Position numbers and translations under genes: made by a program. A DNA stretch of 64,000 nt from Nocardioides sp. SR21 (GTDB lineage: Bacteria; Actinomycetota; Actinomycetes; Propionibacteriales; Nocardioidaceae), in NCBI RefSeq assembly GCF_022761125.1, contig NZ_JAKWJR010000001.1:124001-188000 (forward strand), written 5' to 3'. A model generated the notes under the pieces. The model was not told the DNA's origin and searched no databases. It saw nothing but the letters and a program-made list of their open reading frames with translations. How positions within the stretch are numbered: the first letter of the stretch is position 1; each line of letters opens with the position of its first letter. This document shows positions 56,917 to 64,000 of this stretch, one piece after another.

Positions 56917-58086
56917 ATGCGGATCATCGCGCTGCTGTCCGGAGCCCTGCTCCTCGCCGCAACCGTCCCGGGAGTGGTCGCGCCGGCGACGGCCACGGCC
57001 GCCGCGTGCCCTGCGGAGGTCCTCGAGCTCCCGGCGCCGTCGTGGGCCACCGACACCTGGGCGGTGGCCATGAACGACGAGGGCTGGGTCGTCGGAACCG
57101 CGGTCGAGGAGGACGCCGGTGGCACCCGCCGCGACATCCGCCACATCACGCTCTGGCGAGACGGTGAAGCGCCACTGGACCTGGGCCGCCAGCGCAAGGG
57201 GCTCGGCCCCGGCAAGCGCCTGACCCGCGAGCCCGTCGCGGTCAACGACGACGGCGTCGTCCTCATCGCACGGACCATCTGGCGCTGGCACACCCAGAGC
57301 GAGTACACCGGCTGGCTCCGGGTCGGGAGCTCGGGAGAGCTCTGGAAGCACGGGACCACCACGTGGTTGAAGGGCACCGGTACGCGGAAGTTCGCGTGGG
57401 TGACCGACATCAACGACGACGGCCTGGTGGTCGGGTACCTCACCGACGGCTACATGCATCCCTATCCCCGCCTCTCCACCCAACCGGTGGTGTGGCGCCG
57501 CGGGGTCCTCGAGCGGCTGCCGCTCCCGCCCAGTGCGCGGGGCGACTGGAGGGCGGGCGGGGGTGAGGCCGTCGCCGTCAACAACCACGGGCTCATCGTG
57601 GGTGAGGTCGGCCCCGGCGGGCGGGCGGGGTGGTGGCGCCTCGACGGCGGGAACGGCTCGCTGCGCAAGCTCGGCGAGCACGTCATCCACGAGACCGACC
57701 TCGTCGACGACCGAGGCCGGATCTTCGGGCACCGTCCCGGCCATGTGCTGTGGCCCAGCACCCAGGGCCGACCGCGCGAGCTCGTCCCCGGCTTCGACAT
57801 CGCGGCGGTGACAGCGGACGGCCGGTACGTCGTCGGCAACGGCTTCGTCGACCGGAGCGGAGACCGGGACGACGGCCCTTCCATCGCCACGACCGGCAAC
57901 CCGATGCGGACTGCGCAACTGCCTGTCCCGTCCGGCTCCGACTCGAGCGGAGCCGCCGACGTCGGACGCGGTGTCACGGCGTACGCACCCCAGGGTGGCG
58001 TCACGGTCGCCGGATCCCTGGTGCGCGAGGCGCCGCGCACATACACGGCCGCCCTCTGGACGTGCGCCCAGACCTATCTCCCGTAG
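56917..58086 (+). CDS. secreted HAF-repeat-like protein
   Basis: A 389-residue exported protein with a signal peptide (IIALLSGALLLAATVPGVVA, to about residue 30). Repeated segments resemble HAF/extracellular repeats: WAVAMNDEGWVVGTAVEEDA, VAVNDDGVVLIAR, VTDINDDGLVVGYLTDG, AVAVNNHGLIVGEVGPGG and VDDRGRIFGHRPGHVL, each followed by an aromatic strand such as HITLWRDGE, TTTWLKGTG or PVVWRRG. They suggest a propeller-type fold. Function unknown. Start chosen from the NANNNT spacing and the signal peptide. Its end abuts the convergent lipoprotein gene (2 bp gap). Confidence 0.75.
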   Translation: MRIIALLSGALLLAATVPGVVAPATATAAACPAEVLELPAPSWATDTWAVAMNDEGWVVGTAVEEDAGGTRRDIRHITLWRDGEAPLDLGRQRKGLGPGKRLTREPVAVNDDGVVLIARTIWRWHTQSEYTGWLRVGSSGELWKHGTTTWLKGTGTRKFAWVTDINDDGLVVGYLTDGYMHPYPRLSTQPVVWRRGVLERLPLPPSARGDWRAGGGEAVAVNNHGLIVGEVGPGGRAGWWRLDGGNGSLRKLGEHVIHETDLVDDRGRIFGHRPGHVLWPSTQGRPRELVPGFDIAAVTADGRYVVGNGFVDRSGDRDDGPSIATTGNPMRTAQLPVPSGSDSSGAADVGRGVTAYAPQGGVTVAGSLVREAPRTYTAALWTCAQTYLP

Positions 58087-58087
58087 G

Positions 58088-59098
58088 TCAGAGCTCGCAG
58101 TCGGGGCCGCTCCACGACCGCACACGCGAGACATCCATCCGGATCAGCTGCGGTACGACGGGACGCCCGCCGAGGTCCTGGTAGTGCCGGGTGCCGGCCT
58201 CGCTGACGACCCACATCGAGCGCTTGCCGACCAGGGCCATGCCCTCGGCGCCGGGGACGAACCCGCGCCGCCCCGGGCCGGAGAGCACGCCGCACCGGGT
58301 GACCGACTGCGCGAACCACGGCCGCTCCGCCCACACCGCCCCCTGGGTCGCTCGAGGCGCGACGGTGTGGCCGGTCGACATCGCCTCGGTGATGTCGAGC
58401 GCGGAGGAGCCGATCAGCTCGTCGGTGTCGAACCAGTCGACCTGCGCCCTGCGGTGCGGGTGCCACCGGCCGATGCCCAGCCGGCCGTCGTCGTCGTGCA
58501 GCGCGAACGAGCCCCGCAGCGGTGACGCCAGGGCCCACGCGCGTTCGACCTCCAGCGCATCTGGGTCGATGAGCCACAGCCGCCCGGTCTCCACCAGCCA
58601 CAGGCCGTGCTCGTCGCGCACCAGCCCGCCACCGTGGTGGCAGCCGACCGGCGGCCGGTCACCGACCTGTCCGGTGACCGGGTCGAGGGTGTCCAGGCGG
58701 CGGCCGGTGCGCAGGTCGATCCGCTCGATGCGGCAGAACCGGTAGCCGACCCGCGCGTTGCCGTCGAAGCCGCTGACCCACGCGGTGCGCCCCTCGACCG
58801 CGAGCCCCTGCGGCACGAACCCGCGCCCGGTGCGCAGCCACACGCCCGCGCAGGCGTCCCGGTCGTTCGGGAAGCGGGCGAGCTCGTCGGTGGCGAGGTG
58901 CTGCGGCGGCCGGCCGCGCACGTCCTCGAACGCGAGCGGGCCGCAGCTGCCGCGCACGTCCGGGCTGCCCTGCGGCGACCGCTCGCCGTCCGGCTCGTCC
59001 CCGCGGCATCCGGTGACCAGCACGCTGACGACCAGCAGCAACCCGATAGTTTGGGGCCATGCCAGTCGACCAGTCCCTCGTCGGCCGAGTCTTCCCAC
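58088..59098 (-). CDS. putative lipoprotein
   Basis: A 336-residue protein with a lipoprotein signal: basic n-region MGRLGRRGTGRLAWPQ, hydrophobic TIGLLLVVSVLV and lipobox VTGC (Cys about residue 31). The mature part has repeated strand-turn units (RIERIDLRTGRRLDTLDPVT, VRDEHGLWLVETGRLWLIDP, LVGKRSMWVVSEAGTRHYQ), perhaps a small propeller. Function unknown. GTG 59098 gives the good n-region but overlaps the divergent MaoC gene by 40 bases. A start at TTG nearer the lipobox would give only about 11 residues before the Cys, too short for a signal. Confidence 0.7.
   Translation of the reverse strand: MGRLGRRGTGRLAWPQTIGLLLVVSVLVTGCRGDEPDGERSPQGSPDVRGSCGPLAFEDVRGRPPQHLATDELARFPNDRDACAGVWLRTGRGFVPQGLAVEGRTAWVSGFDGNARVGYRFCRIERIDLRTGRRLDTLDPVTGQVGDRPPVGCHHGGGLVRDEHGLWLVETGRLWLIDPDALEVERAWALASPLRGSFALHDDDGRLGIGRWHPHRRAQVDWFDTDELIGSSALDITEAMSTGHTVAPRATQGAVWAERPWFAQSVTRCGVLSGPGRRGFVPGAEGMALVGKRSMWVVSEAGTRHYQDLGGRPVVPQLIRMDVSRVRSWSGPDCEL
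59047..59052 (+). promoter_or_regulatory. -10 box of leaderless hadA-like transcript
   Basis: TAGTTT is followed by 6 bases (GGGGCC) and ATG 59059. The box lies inside the antisense lipoprotein coding sequence. Confidence 0.5.
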
Positions 59099-59457
59099 CC
59101 ACCCGACCCTATGTGGTCACCGCGGAGGGGATCGGCACCTTCGTCGCCGCCACCGGCGGTGAGTACGACGGCGGCCCCGCTCCGGCGACGTACCCGATCG
59201 TGCTCGCGTTCGACGCGATGAACGCGTTCCTGGAGGCGGAGTCGCTCGACCTGTACCGGATCGTCCACGGCGAGCAGAAGTTCGGCTACGAGCGGCCGGT
59301 CGTGCCCGGGGACGTGCTGACCGCGACGCTGACCGTCAGCAGCCTGCGCCAGATCGGCGGCAACGACATCATCGGGACCACCAGCGAGATCACCGACGGG
59401 TCCGGTGCCCTGGTCTGCTCGACCAGCGCCACCCTCGTCCACCGAGGTGAGGCATGA
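59059..59457 (+). CDS. hadA: MaoC-like dehydratase N-terminal-domain protein (HadA-like)
   Basis: A 132-residue hotdog-fold protein of the FAS1-like dehydratase/UPF0336 type: VGRVFPPTRPYVVTAEGIGT, ATYPIVLAFDAMNAFLE, HGEQKFGYERPVVPGDVLTA and DIIGTTSEITDGSGALVCST. In mycobacteria HadA pairs with HadB as the (3R)-hydroxyacyl-ACP dehydratase of FAS-II. The catalytic residues lie on the partner. The downstream MaoC gene overlaps by 4 bp, exactly the HadA-HadB arrangement. Confidence 0.87.
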   Translation: MPVDQSLVGRVFPPTRPYVVTAEGIGTFVAATGGEYDGGPAPATYPIVLAFDAMNAFLEAESLDLYRIVHGEQKFGYERPVVPGDVLTATLTVSSLRQIGGNDIIGTTSEITDGSGALVCSTSATLVHRGEA

Positions 59458-59840
59458 CCGCCCCCCTCAGTCTCGAGACGCAGACCTACACGATCACCCG
59501 CGCGGACCTCGTGGCGTACGCCGGTGCCAGCGGCGACCACAACCCGATCCACCAGGACGAGCAGGTCGCCCTCGGCGTCGGGCTGCCGGGCGTCATCGCG
59601 CACGGCATGTACACGATGGCGCTCGCGGCCCGCGCGGTCTCGTCGTGGTTCCCGGGCGCCGAGGTGGTCAGCTTCGGCTGCAAGTTCACCAACCCGGTCG
59701 TCGTCCCCGCCGAGGGTGGCGTCGACATCGAGGTCGCCGGCGAGGCGACCGAGGACGACGGGCTCACCACCGTGAAGCTGACCGTCACCTGCGACGGCCA
59801 GAAGGTGCTCGGCATGCCGAAGGCGGTCGTGCGTGCCTGA
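59454..59840 (+). CDS. hadB: MaoC-family dehydratase (HadB-like)
   Basis: A 128-residue hotdog dehydratase with the hydratase-2 motif YAGASGDHNPIHQDEQVALG (catalytic Asp and His) followed by GVIAHGMYTMALAARAV. This is the catalytic half of a HadAB-type hydroxyacyl dehydratase that removes water from 3-hydroxyacyl-ACP/CoA. Its stop overlaps the murB start by 8 bases, so the three genes are translated together. The HadC partner of mycobacteria is not present. Confidence 0.9.
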   Translation: MTAPLSLETQTYTITRADLVAYAGASGDHNPIHQDEQVALGVGLPGVIAHGMYTMALAARAVSSWFPGAEVVSFGCKFTNPVVVPAEGGVDIEVAGEATEDDGLTTVKLTVTCDGQKVLGMPKAVVRA

Positions 59841-60846
59841 GCTGCTCGCCGACCACACCACGCTGCGGCTCGGCGGCCCCGCCGACGAGTGGGTCACGGT
59901 CACCTCGGAGGCCGACCTCGCCGCTGCCCTGGACACCGACCGCTCGGTGCTCGTCCTCGGTGGTGGCAGCAACCTCGTCGTGGCCGACGACGGCTTCCGC
60001 GGCCGCGTCGTCGAGATCGCCACCCGCGGCATCAGCCCGGACGTCGAGGACGGCGTCTCGTGCGGCGGCGTCCTGGTGACGGTCGCCGCCGGCGAGAGCT
60101 GGGACGACTTCGTCGCGCTCGCCGTCGAGAAGGAGTGGTCCGGGATCGAGGCGCTGTCCGGCATCCCGGGCTCCGTCGGCGCGACGCCGATCCAGAACGT
60201 CGGCGCCTACGGCCAGGAGGTCAGCCAGGCCATCGCCAGCGTGCGGGTCTGGGACCGCAAGCTCAACGGCATCCGCACGTTCGCCAACGCCGACTGCGGC
60301 TTCGGCTACCGCACCTCGCGGTTCAAGGCCGACCCCGGCCGGCACGTCGTGCTCGCGGTGACGTTCCAGCTCCGGCAGGGCTCCCTGGGCGGTCCGGTGG
60401 CGTACGCCGAGCTCGCCCGCGTGCTCGGCGTCGAGCTGGGGGAGCGGGCCGCGCTGGCCGACGTACGACGCGCGGTGCTGGAGCTGCGCGGCAGCAAGGG
60501 CATGGTGCTCGACCCGGACGACCACGACACGTGGAGCGCGGGCTCGTTCTTCACCAACCCGGTGATCCCGGCGGACGCCGTGCCCGAGGGCGCCCCGGCC
60601 TGGCCGCAGCCGGACGGCACCGTGAAGACCAGCGCCGCCTGGCTGATCGAGCACGCCGGCTTCGCCAAGGGGCATGGGAACGAGCGGGTCGCGCTGTCCG
60701 GCAAGCACACGCTCGCGCTCACCAACCGGGGCGGCGCCACCACCGCCGACCTGCTCGCGCTGGCGCTCGAGGTCCGTGACGGTGTGGAGCTCGCGTTCGG
60801 CATCCGGCTCGTCAACGAGCCGGTGCTGCTCGGCTGCTCGCTCTAG
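59833..60846 (+). CDS. murB: UDP-N-acetylmuramate dehydrogenase
   Basis: A 337-residue flavoprotein of the MurB family: LADHTTLRLGGPADEWVTV, VLVLGGGSNLVVADDGFRG (FAD), GIEALSGIPGSVGATPIQNV, GAYGQEVSQAIASVRVWD, SAGSFFTNPVIPA (catalytic Ser) and the closing ALEVRDGVELAFGIRLVNEPV with the catalytic Glu. It reduces UDP-GlcNAc-enolpyruvate to UDP-MurNAc in peptidoglycan synthesis. GTG 59833 overlaps the hadB gene. A two-part hairpin follows. Confidence 0.95.
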   Translation: MPELLADHTTLRLGGPADEWVTVTSEADLAAALDTDRSVLVLGGGSNLVVADDGFRGRVVEIATRGISPDVEDGVSCGGVLVTVAAGESWDDFVALAVEKEWSGIEALSGIPGSVGATPIQNVGAYGQEVSQAIASVRVWDRKLNGIRTFANADCGFGYRTSRFKADPGRHVVLAVTFQLRQGSLGGPVAYAELARVLGVELGERAALADVRRAVLELRGSKGMVLDPDDHDTWSAGSFFTNPVIPADAVPEGAPAWPQPDGTVKTSAAWLIEHAGFAKGHGNERVALSGKHTLALTNRGGATTADLLALALEVRDGVELAFGIRLVNEPVLLGCSL

Positions 60847-60861
60847 CGCCCCGATTCGAAG

Positions 60862-60893
60862 GTCCGGGTGCGCTTCGCGCAGCCCGCCCGGAC
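60862..60893. terminator. bipartite hairpin after murB
   Basis: GTCCGGG (60862-60868) and TGCGC (60869-60873), loop TTC, GCGCA (60877-60881), bulge GCCCG, CCCGGAC (60887-60893). It lies between convergent murB and the DUF4190 gene. Confidence 0.7.
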
Positions 60894-60907
60894 ACCCGAC
60901 TCAGGCA

Positions 60908-61366
60908 CTAGTCGAGCGTGCTGGTGTCGAGCGTGACCACCCACGCGATGAACGCGGCGAACGCCAGCACGCCGATGATCAGCAGCACCGTGCCGATGAT
61001 GCCCATCACCTTGCCGGCGAAGGCCTGCTCGCGGCCGCTGTAGGCGCCCGGGTTCGCGTCGATCTCGCGCACCGCCTTGCCGCCGATCGCCCAGGCGAAC
61101 GGTGACAGGAGCAGGGTGAGACCGCCGCAGAACAGCAGCCCGATCAGGCCGATCAGACCCAGCGCCATCGCCGTGGTCGCCGAGCTGTGCGCGGGCGGCG
61201 TCGGCGTGAAGCCGTAGCCGCCGTACGGCGGCTGGTACTGCTGCTGGAAACCCTGCTGGAAGCCCTGCTGCGGGTTCGGCTGCTGGTTCGGCGGCGGCTG
61301 GTACGGGTCGTACGGCTGCTGCGGCTGCTGCTGCGGCTCCGGGGGCGGCGGCTCGGGGTTGCTCAT
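60908..61366 (-). CDS. proline/glutamine-rich DUF4190-like membrane protein
   Basis: A 152-residue protein: a low-complexity Pro/Gln/Tyr-rich N-terminus (about 60 residues) and then two hydrophobic hairpins, ATTAMALGLIGLIGLLFCGG and VMGIIGTVLLIIGVLAFAAF, with GKAVREIDANPGAYSGREQA between them, the DUF4190 pattern. Function unknown; such proteins sit near cell-wall genes. It follows the paralogue at 61376 after a 9-bp gap, with GAGGAG before its ATG. Confidence 0.82.
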   Translation of the reverse strand: MSNPEPPPPEPQQQPQQPYDPYQPPPNQQPNPQQGFQQGFQQQYQPPYGGYGFTPTPPAHSSATTAMALGLIGLIGLLFCGGLTLLLSPFAWAIGGKAVREIDANPGAYSGREQAFAGKVMGIIGTVLLIIGVLAFAAFIAWVVTLDTSTLD

Positions 61367-61375
61367 GGCGTCTCC

Positions 61376-61873
61376 TCAGTACGTCGACGTGTCGTCGAAG
61401 CCACCGCTGGCCGCGACCGCGATGATCACGATCACCGCGATGATCGCGAGCACCAGGAGGATCGTCCCGATGATGCCGAGGATGAACCCGGCCTGCGCCA
61501 TCCCGCGGCCGCCGAGCTGGCCGTTCGAGCGGTCGATGCGCTTCATCGAGATCCGGCCCATGATCAGCGCGGCCGGCGCACCGAGCAGGCCGACGCCGTA
61601 CAGGCACGACAGCACCAGCGCCGCGATCCCGATGATCATCGACGCCAGCCCGAGCCCCTCGGTCGGCGGAGCCACCTGGTACGGCGGGTAGCCCGGCTGT
61701 TGCGGCGGGTACCCCGACGGCGGGTAGGGCTGCTGGTAGTACGGCTGCTGCGGCGGCGCCTGGTACGGGTTGTACGGCGGCTGCTGCGGCTGCTGCGGCT
61801 GGCCGTACGGGTTCGGCGGCGGAGGCTGCTGCTCGCCGTACGGGCTCGGCTGCTCGGGGTCGGAGGAGCTCAT
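61376..61873 (-). CDS. proline/glutamine-rich DUF4190-like membrane protein (paralogue)
   Basis: A 165-residue paralogue of the next gene: a long Pro/Gln/Tyr N-terminus (repeats of PYG, PPQQ and PYNPYQ) to about residue 70, then LGLASMIIGIAALVLSCLYG, GAPAALIMGRISMKRIDRSN and AGFILGIIGTILLVLAIIAV. The tandem duplication suggests two versions of one membrane component. Function unknown. The ATG overlaps the add stop by 4 bp. Confidence 0.82.
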   Translation of the reverse strand: MSSSDPEQPSPYGEQQPPPPNPYGQPQQPQQPPYNPYQAPPQQPYYQQPYPPSGYPPQQPGYPPYQVAPPTEGLGLASMIIGIAALVLSCLYGVGLLGAPAALIMGRISMKRIDRSNGQLGGRGMAQAGFILGIIGTILLVLAIIAVIVIIAVAASGGFDDTSTY

Positions 61874-62901
61874 GGGCCCATCGTGTCAGGCTCGGCGGCC
61901 AGCCATGCGTCGATGTCCGCGATGATCTCGCGCTGGAGCGTCTCGGGCGCCCTCGACGCGCGCACCGACATCCGGGCGAGCTCGGCGAGCTGGGAGTCGG
62001 GGAGCTCGTGCGCGGCGCGCATCGTGGCGTACTGGCCGGCCAGCCGGGACCCGAACAGCAACGGGTCGTCCGCGCCGAGGGCGACGGTCGCGCCGGCCGC
62101 GAGCAGCTCGGGGAGCGGCACCGACGTGAGGTCGGAGTAGACGCCCAGCGCGACGTTCGAGACCGGGCAGACCTCGAGCGCGACGCCGGCCTGGACGATC
62201 CGGTCGAGCAGCTCCGGGTCCTCGGCCGACCGGACGCCGTGGCCGAGCCGCTGGGCGTGCAGCGAGTCGAGACAGACGCGGATGTGCTCGGGCCCGCGCA
62301 GCTCGCCGCCGTGCGGCACGAGCGTCAGGCCGGCGTCCTCGGCGATGCGGAACGCACCCGCGAACTCGGTGGTGCTCCCGCGTCGCTCGTCGTTGGAGAG
62401 GCCGAAGCCGACCACGCCGCGATCGGCGTACTGCCCGGCCAGCCGGGCCAGGGTGCGGGCGTCCAGCGGGTGCCGGGTGCGGTTCGCCGCGATCACCAGC
62501 GCGATGCCGAGGCCGGTCGCCTCCGACGCGTCGCGGACCGCGTCGAGCACCAGGTCGGTGAATGCGGTGATGCCGCCGAAGCGAGCGCCGTACCCGCTCG
62601 GGTCGACCTGGATCTCGAGCCACCGGCCGCCGTCCTTGACGTCGTCCTCCGCGGCCTCGCGCACCAGGCGGCGTACGTCGCCCTCGGTGCGCAGCACCGA
62701 GCGGGCTACGTCGTACAGCCGCTGGAAGCGGAACCAGCCCTTCTCGTCGGCCGCAGAGAGGACCGGTGGCCAGTCCTCGACCAGCTGGTCCGGCAGCGCG
62801 ATGCCGTCGCGCTCGGCGAGCTCGAGCAGCGTCGAGTGACGCATCGACCCGGTGAAGTGCAGGTGGAGATGCGCCTTCGGCAGCTGGTGGAGATCACGCA
62901 A
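61870..62901 (-). CDS. add: adenosine deaminase family protein
   Basis: A 343-residue amidohydrolase with PKAHLHLHFTGSMRH (metal ligands), ALVIAANRTRHP, LVPHGGELRGPEHI, HAQRLGHGVRS and VALGADDPLLFG, the order of metal and catalytic residues in adenosine/adenine deaminases. It should deaminate adenosine (or a related purine). The only fitting start is TTG 62901, which overlaps the aminotransferase stop by 8 bases. The lack of an ATG or GTG in frame is unusual but the spacing suits coupling. Confidence 0.85.
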   Translation of the reverse strand: MRDLHQLPKAHLHLHFTGSMRHSTLLELAERDGIALPDQLVEDWPPVLSAADEKGWFRFQRLYDVARSVLRTEGDVRRLVREAAEDDVKDGGRWLEIQVDPSGYGARFGGITAFTDLVLDAVRDASEATGLGIALVIAANRTRHPLDARTLARLAGQYADRGVVGFGLSNDERRGSTTEFAGAFRIAEDAGLTLVPHGGELRGPEHIRVCLDSLHAQRLGHGVRSAEDPELLDRIVQAGVALEVCPVSNVALGVYSDLTSVPLPELLAAGATVALGADDPLLFGSRLAGQYATMRAAHELPDSQLAELARMSVRASRAPETLQREIIADIDAWLAAEPDTMGP

Positions 62902-64000
62902 GCAGTGACTCCGCCGCTGCCAGCAGCACGCACGTGGCGACGGCCTCCATGGCACCGGTCACCTCGGCGAGCGTCGGGAACGACGGCGCCAGGCGGATGT
63001 TGGTGTCGTCGGGGTCGTTCCGGTACGGGAAGGCCGAGCCGGCCGGAGTCAGCGCGACGCCGGCGTTCTTGGCCAGCTCGATCACGCGGGTCGCGGTGCC
63101 CGGCAGCACGTCGAGGCTCACGAAGTAGCCACCGCGCGGCTCGCTCCACGTCGCCACGCCGAGCCCGCCGAGCTGCTCGCTGAGGATCCGCTCGACCTCG
63201 GCGAACTTCGGCGCCAGTAGGTCGCGGTGCTTGCCCATGTGCTCGCGCACGCCGTCCGGCGAGCCGAAGAACTCGAGGTGGCGCAGGTGGTTGACCTTGT
63301 CGGGGCCGATCGAGCCGAGACCCAGGTTGTCGTGGAACCAGGAGACGGTCTCGGCGGAGCCGCCGACGAACGCGACGCCGGCGCCGGCGTACGTGATCTT
63401 CGACGTCGACGCGAACACCACCGGCCGGTGCGGGTGACCCGCGACGGCGGCCAGCGACACGATGTCGGCGCTCTTGGTCTCGTCGCGCGTCAGGTGGTGG
63501 AGCGCGTACGCGTTGTCCCAGAAGATCTTGAAGTCGGGCGCGGCGGTCGGCATCGACGCGAGCCGCTCGGCGACCTCCTGCGTGGTCACCTGGCCGGTCG
63601 GGTTGGCGTACGTCGGCACCAGCCACATGCCCTTGATCGTCGGGTCGTCGGCGACCAGCGCCGCGATCGCGTCGGCGTCCGGGCCGGTGTCGGTCATCGC
63701 GACCGGGATCATCTCGATGCCGAACCACTCGAGCAGCGTGAAGTGCCGGTCGTAGCCGGGCACCGGGCAGACGAAGCGGACCTTCTCCTCGGCGCCCCAC
63801 GGGCGCTCCGAGTCGACGCCGCCCTTGAGCCAGAGGTACGACAGCACGTCCTTCATCAGCGTGAGGCTGGAGGTGCCCTGGGCGGACAGCTGAGCGACCT
63901 CGAGGCCGAGCAGGTCCGCGAACATCTCCCGCAGTGCGGTCACGCCGGCGAGGCCGCCGTAGTTGCGGGCGTCCACCCCGTCGGGCGTCGTGGTCGTCGT
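62894..64000 (-). CDS. class I/II aminotransferase (Aminotran_MocR/PF12897-like), 5'-truncated
   Basis: About 368 residues are visible and the frame is open to the window end (minus-strand start outside). PLP-enzyme features are YGGLAGVTALREMFADLLG, VRFVCPVPGYDRHFTLLEWF, MWLVPTYANPTGQVTTQEVA, FKIFWDNAYALHHL (Asp, Tyr) and FASTSKITYAGAGVAFVGGS with the PLP lysine. This pattern belongs to the aspartate-aminotransferase-like group of PF12897. The amino donor and acceptor are unproven. It is upstream of add and the two DUF4190 genes on the same strand. Confidence 0.85.
   Translation of the reverse strand, partial: TTTTTPDGVDARNYGGLAGVTALREMFADLLGLEVAQLSAQGTSSLTLMKDVLSYLWLKGGVDSERPWGAEEKVRFVCPVPGYDRHFTLLEWFGIEMIPVAMTDTGPDADAIAALVADDPTIKGMWLVPTYANPTGQVTTQEVAERLASMPTAAPDFKIFWDNAYALHHLTRDETKSADIVSLAAVAGHPHRPVVFASTSKITYAGAGVAFVGGSAETVSWFHDNLGLGSIGPDKVNHLRHLEFFGSPDGVREHMGKHRDLLAPKFAEVERILSEQLGGLGVATWSEPRGGYFVSLDVLPGTATRVIELAKNAGVALTPAGSAFPYRNDPDDTNIRLAPSFPTLAEVTGAMEAVATCVLLAAAESLLA

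Overview
The window is high-GC DNA whose gene content and translation signals point to an actinobacterium, most likely a Nocardioides-like member of the Nocardioidaceae (an inference from gene content, not a search). Pointers are tRNA-Thr(GGT)/tRNA-Met(CAT)/rpmG followed by MaoC-type dehydratase genes and murB, a CsoR-controlled copper operon, an MptB-like mannosyltransferase, an acyl-ACP desaturase, and many genes that appear to be read from leaderless mRNAs. In these, a TANNNT or NANNNT box lies 6-7 bases before an ATG or GTG with no Shine-Dalgarno sequence.

Layout. 1-4600: 3' end of a methyltransferase, an MMPL-transporter relic, DUF1330 and NTF2-like genes beside an XRE/MmyB-type regulator, all bracketed by two imperfect direct repeats about 2.4 kb apart, then an acetyltransferase-TetR pair. 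4860-13674: a Tad/Flp pilus locus (cpaB, cpaE, cpaF, tadB, tadC, a sensorless NarL-type two-component pair, flp pilin, tadE, and a tadG-like gene with a VWA domain). No prepilin peptidase gene is present here. 13786-19328: secreted GH31 glycosidase, a hexapeptide acyltransferase, acyl-ACP desaturase, and an ECF sigma factor with a small membrane protein. 19338-23093: a copper operon (copZ, an exported His-rich protein, copA, csoR) behind two palindromic CsoR-type operators. 23134-23221: a 37-bp-arm inverted repeat.

23264-28656: ZIP transporter and metallophosphoesterase, divergent from a glycolate oxidase operon (glcDEF). 28679-37972: an Eis-like acetyltransferase and FAD monooxygenase, divergent from mptB, then a small ABM-like gene, a large LuxR/ATPase regulator and a secreted repeat protein. 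37959-41236: homogentisate catabolism (hmgA divergent from an unknown gene plus fahA). 41233-49497: glycosyltransferase, DUF1905, a membrane protein, an FdhF/YdeP-type molybdo-oxidoreductase, pirin, a lower-GC double-CXXCG protein, tag and an alpha/beta hydrolase. 49593-54843: an Entner-Doudoroff operon (zwf-edd-eda) divergent from a ROK regulator. 54875-64000: amidase, a 12-bp tandem repeat, two tRNAs, rpmG, a secreted HAF-like protein, a lipoprotein, a hadA/hadB-like pair, murB, two DUF4190 proteins, adenosine deaminase and a truncated aminotransferase.

How the genes work together. The window is mostly compact operons with 1-30 bp overlaps. Four form clear functional units: Tad pilus, copper homeostasis, homogentisate breakdown and the ED pathway. 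I saw no prophage, CRISPR array, intact insertion sequence or rRNA. The least explained items are the unknown gene in the homogentisate operon, the duplicated His-rich exported protein of the copper operon, the double-CXXCG gene, the long palindrome at 23134-23221, and an 11-base motif shared by the ECF sigma gene and a distant small gene.
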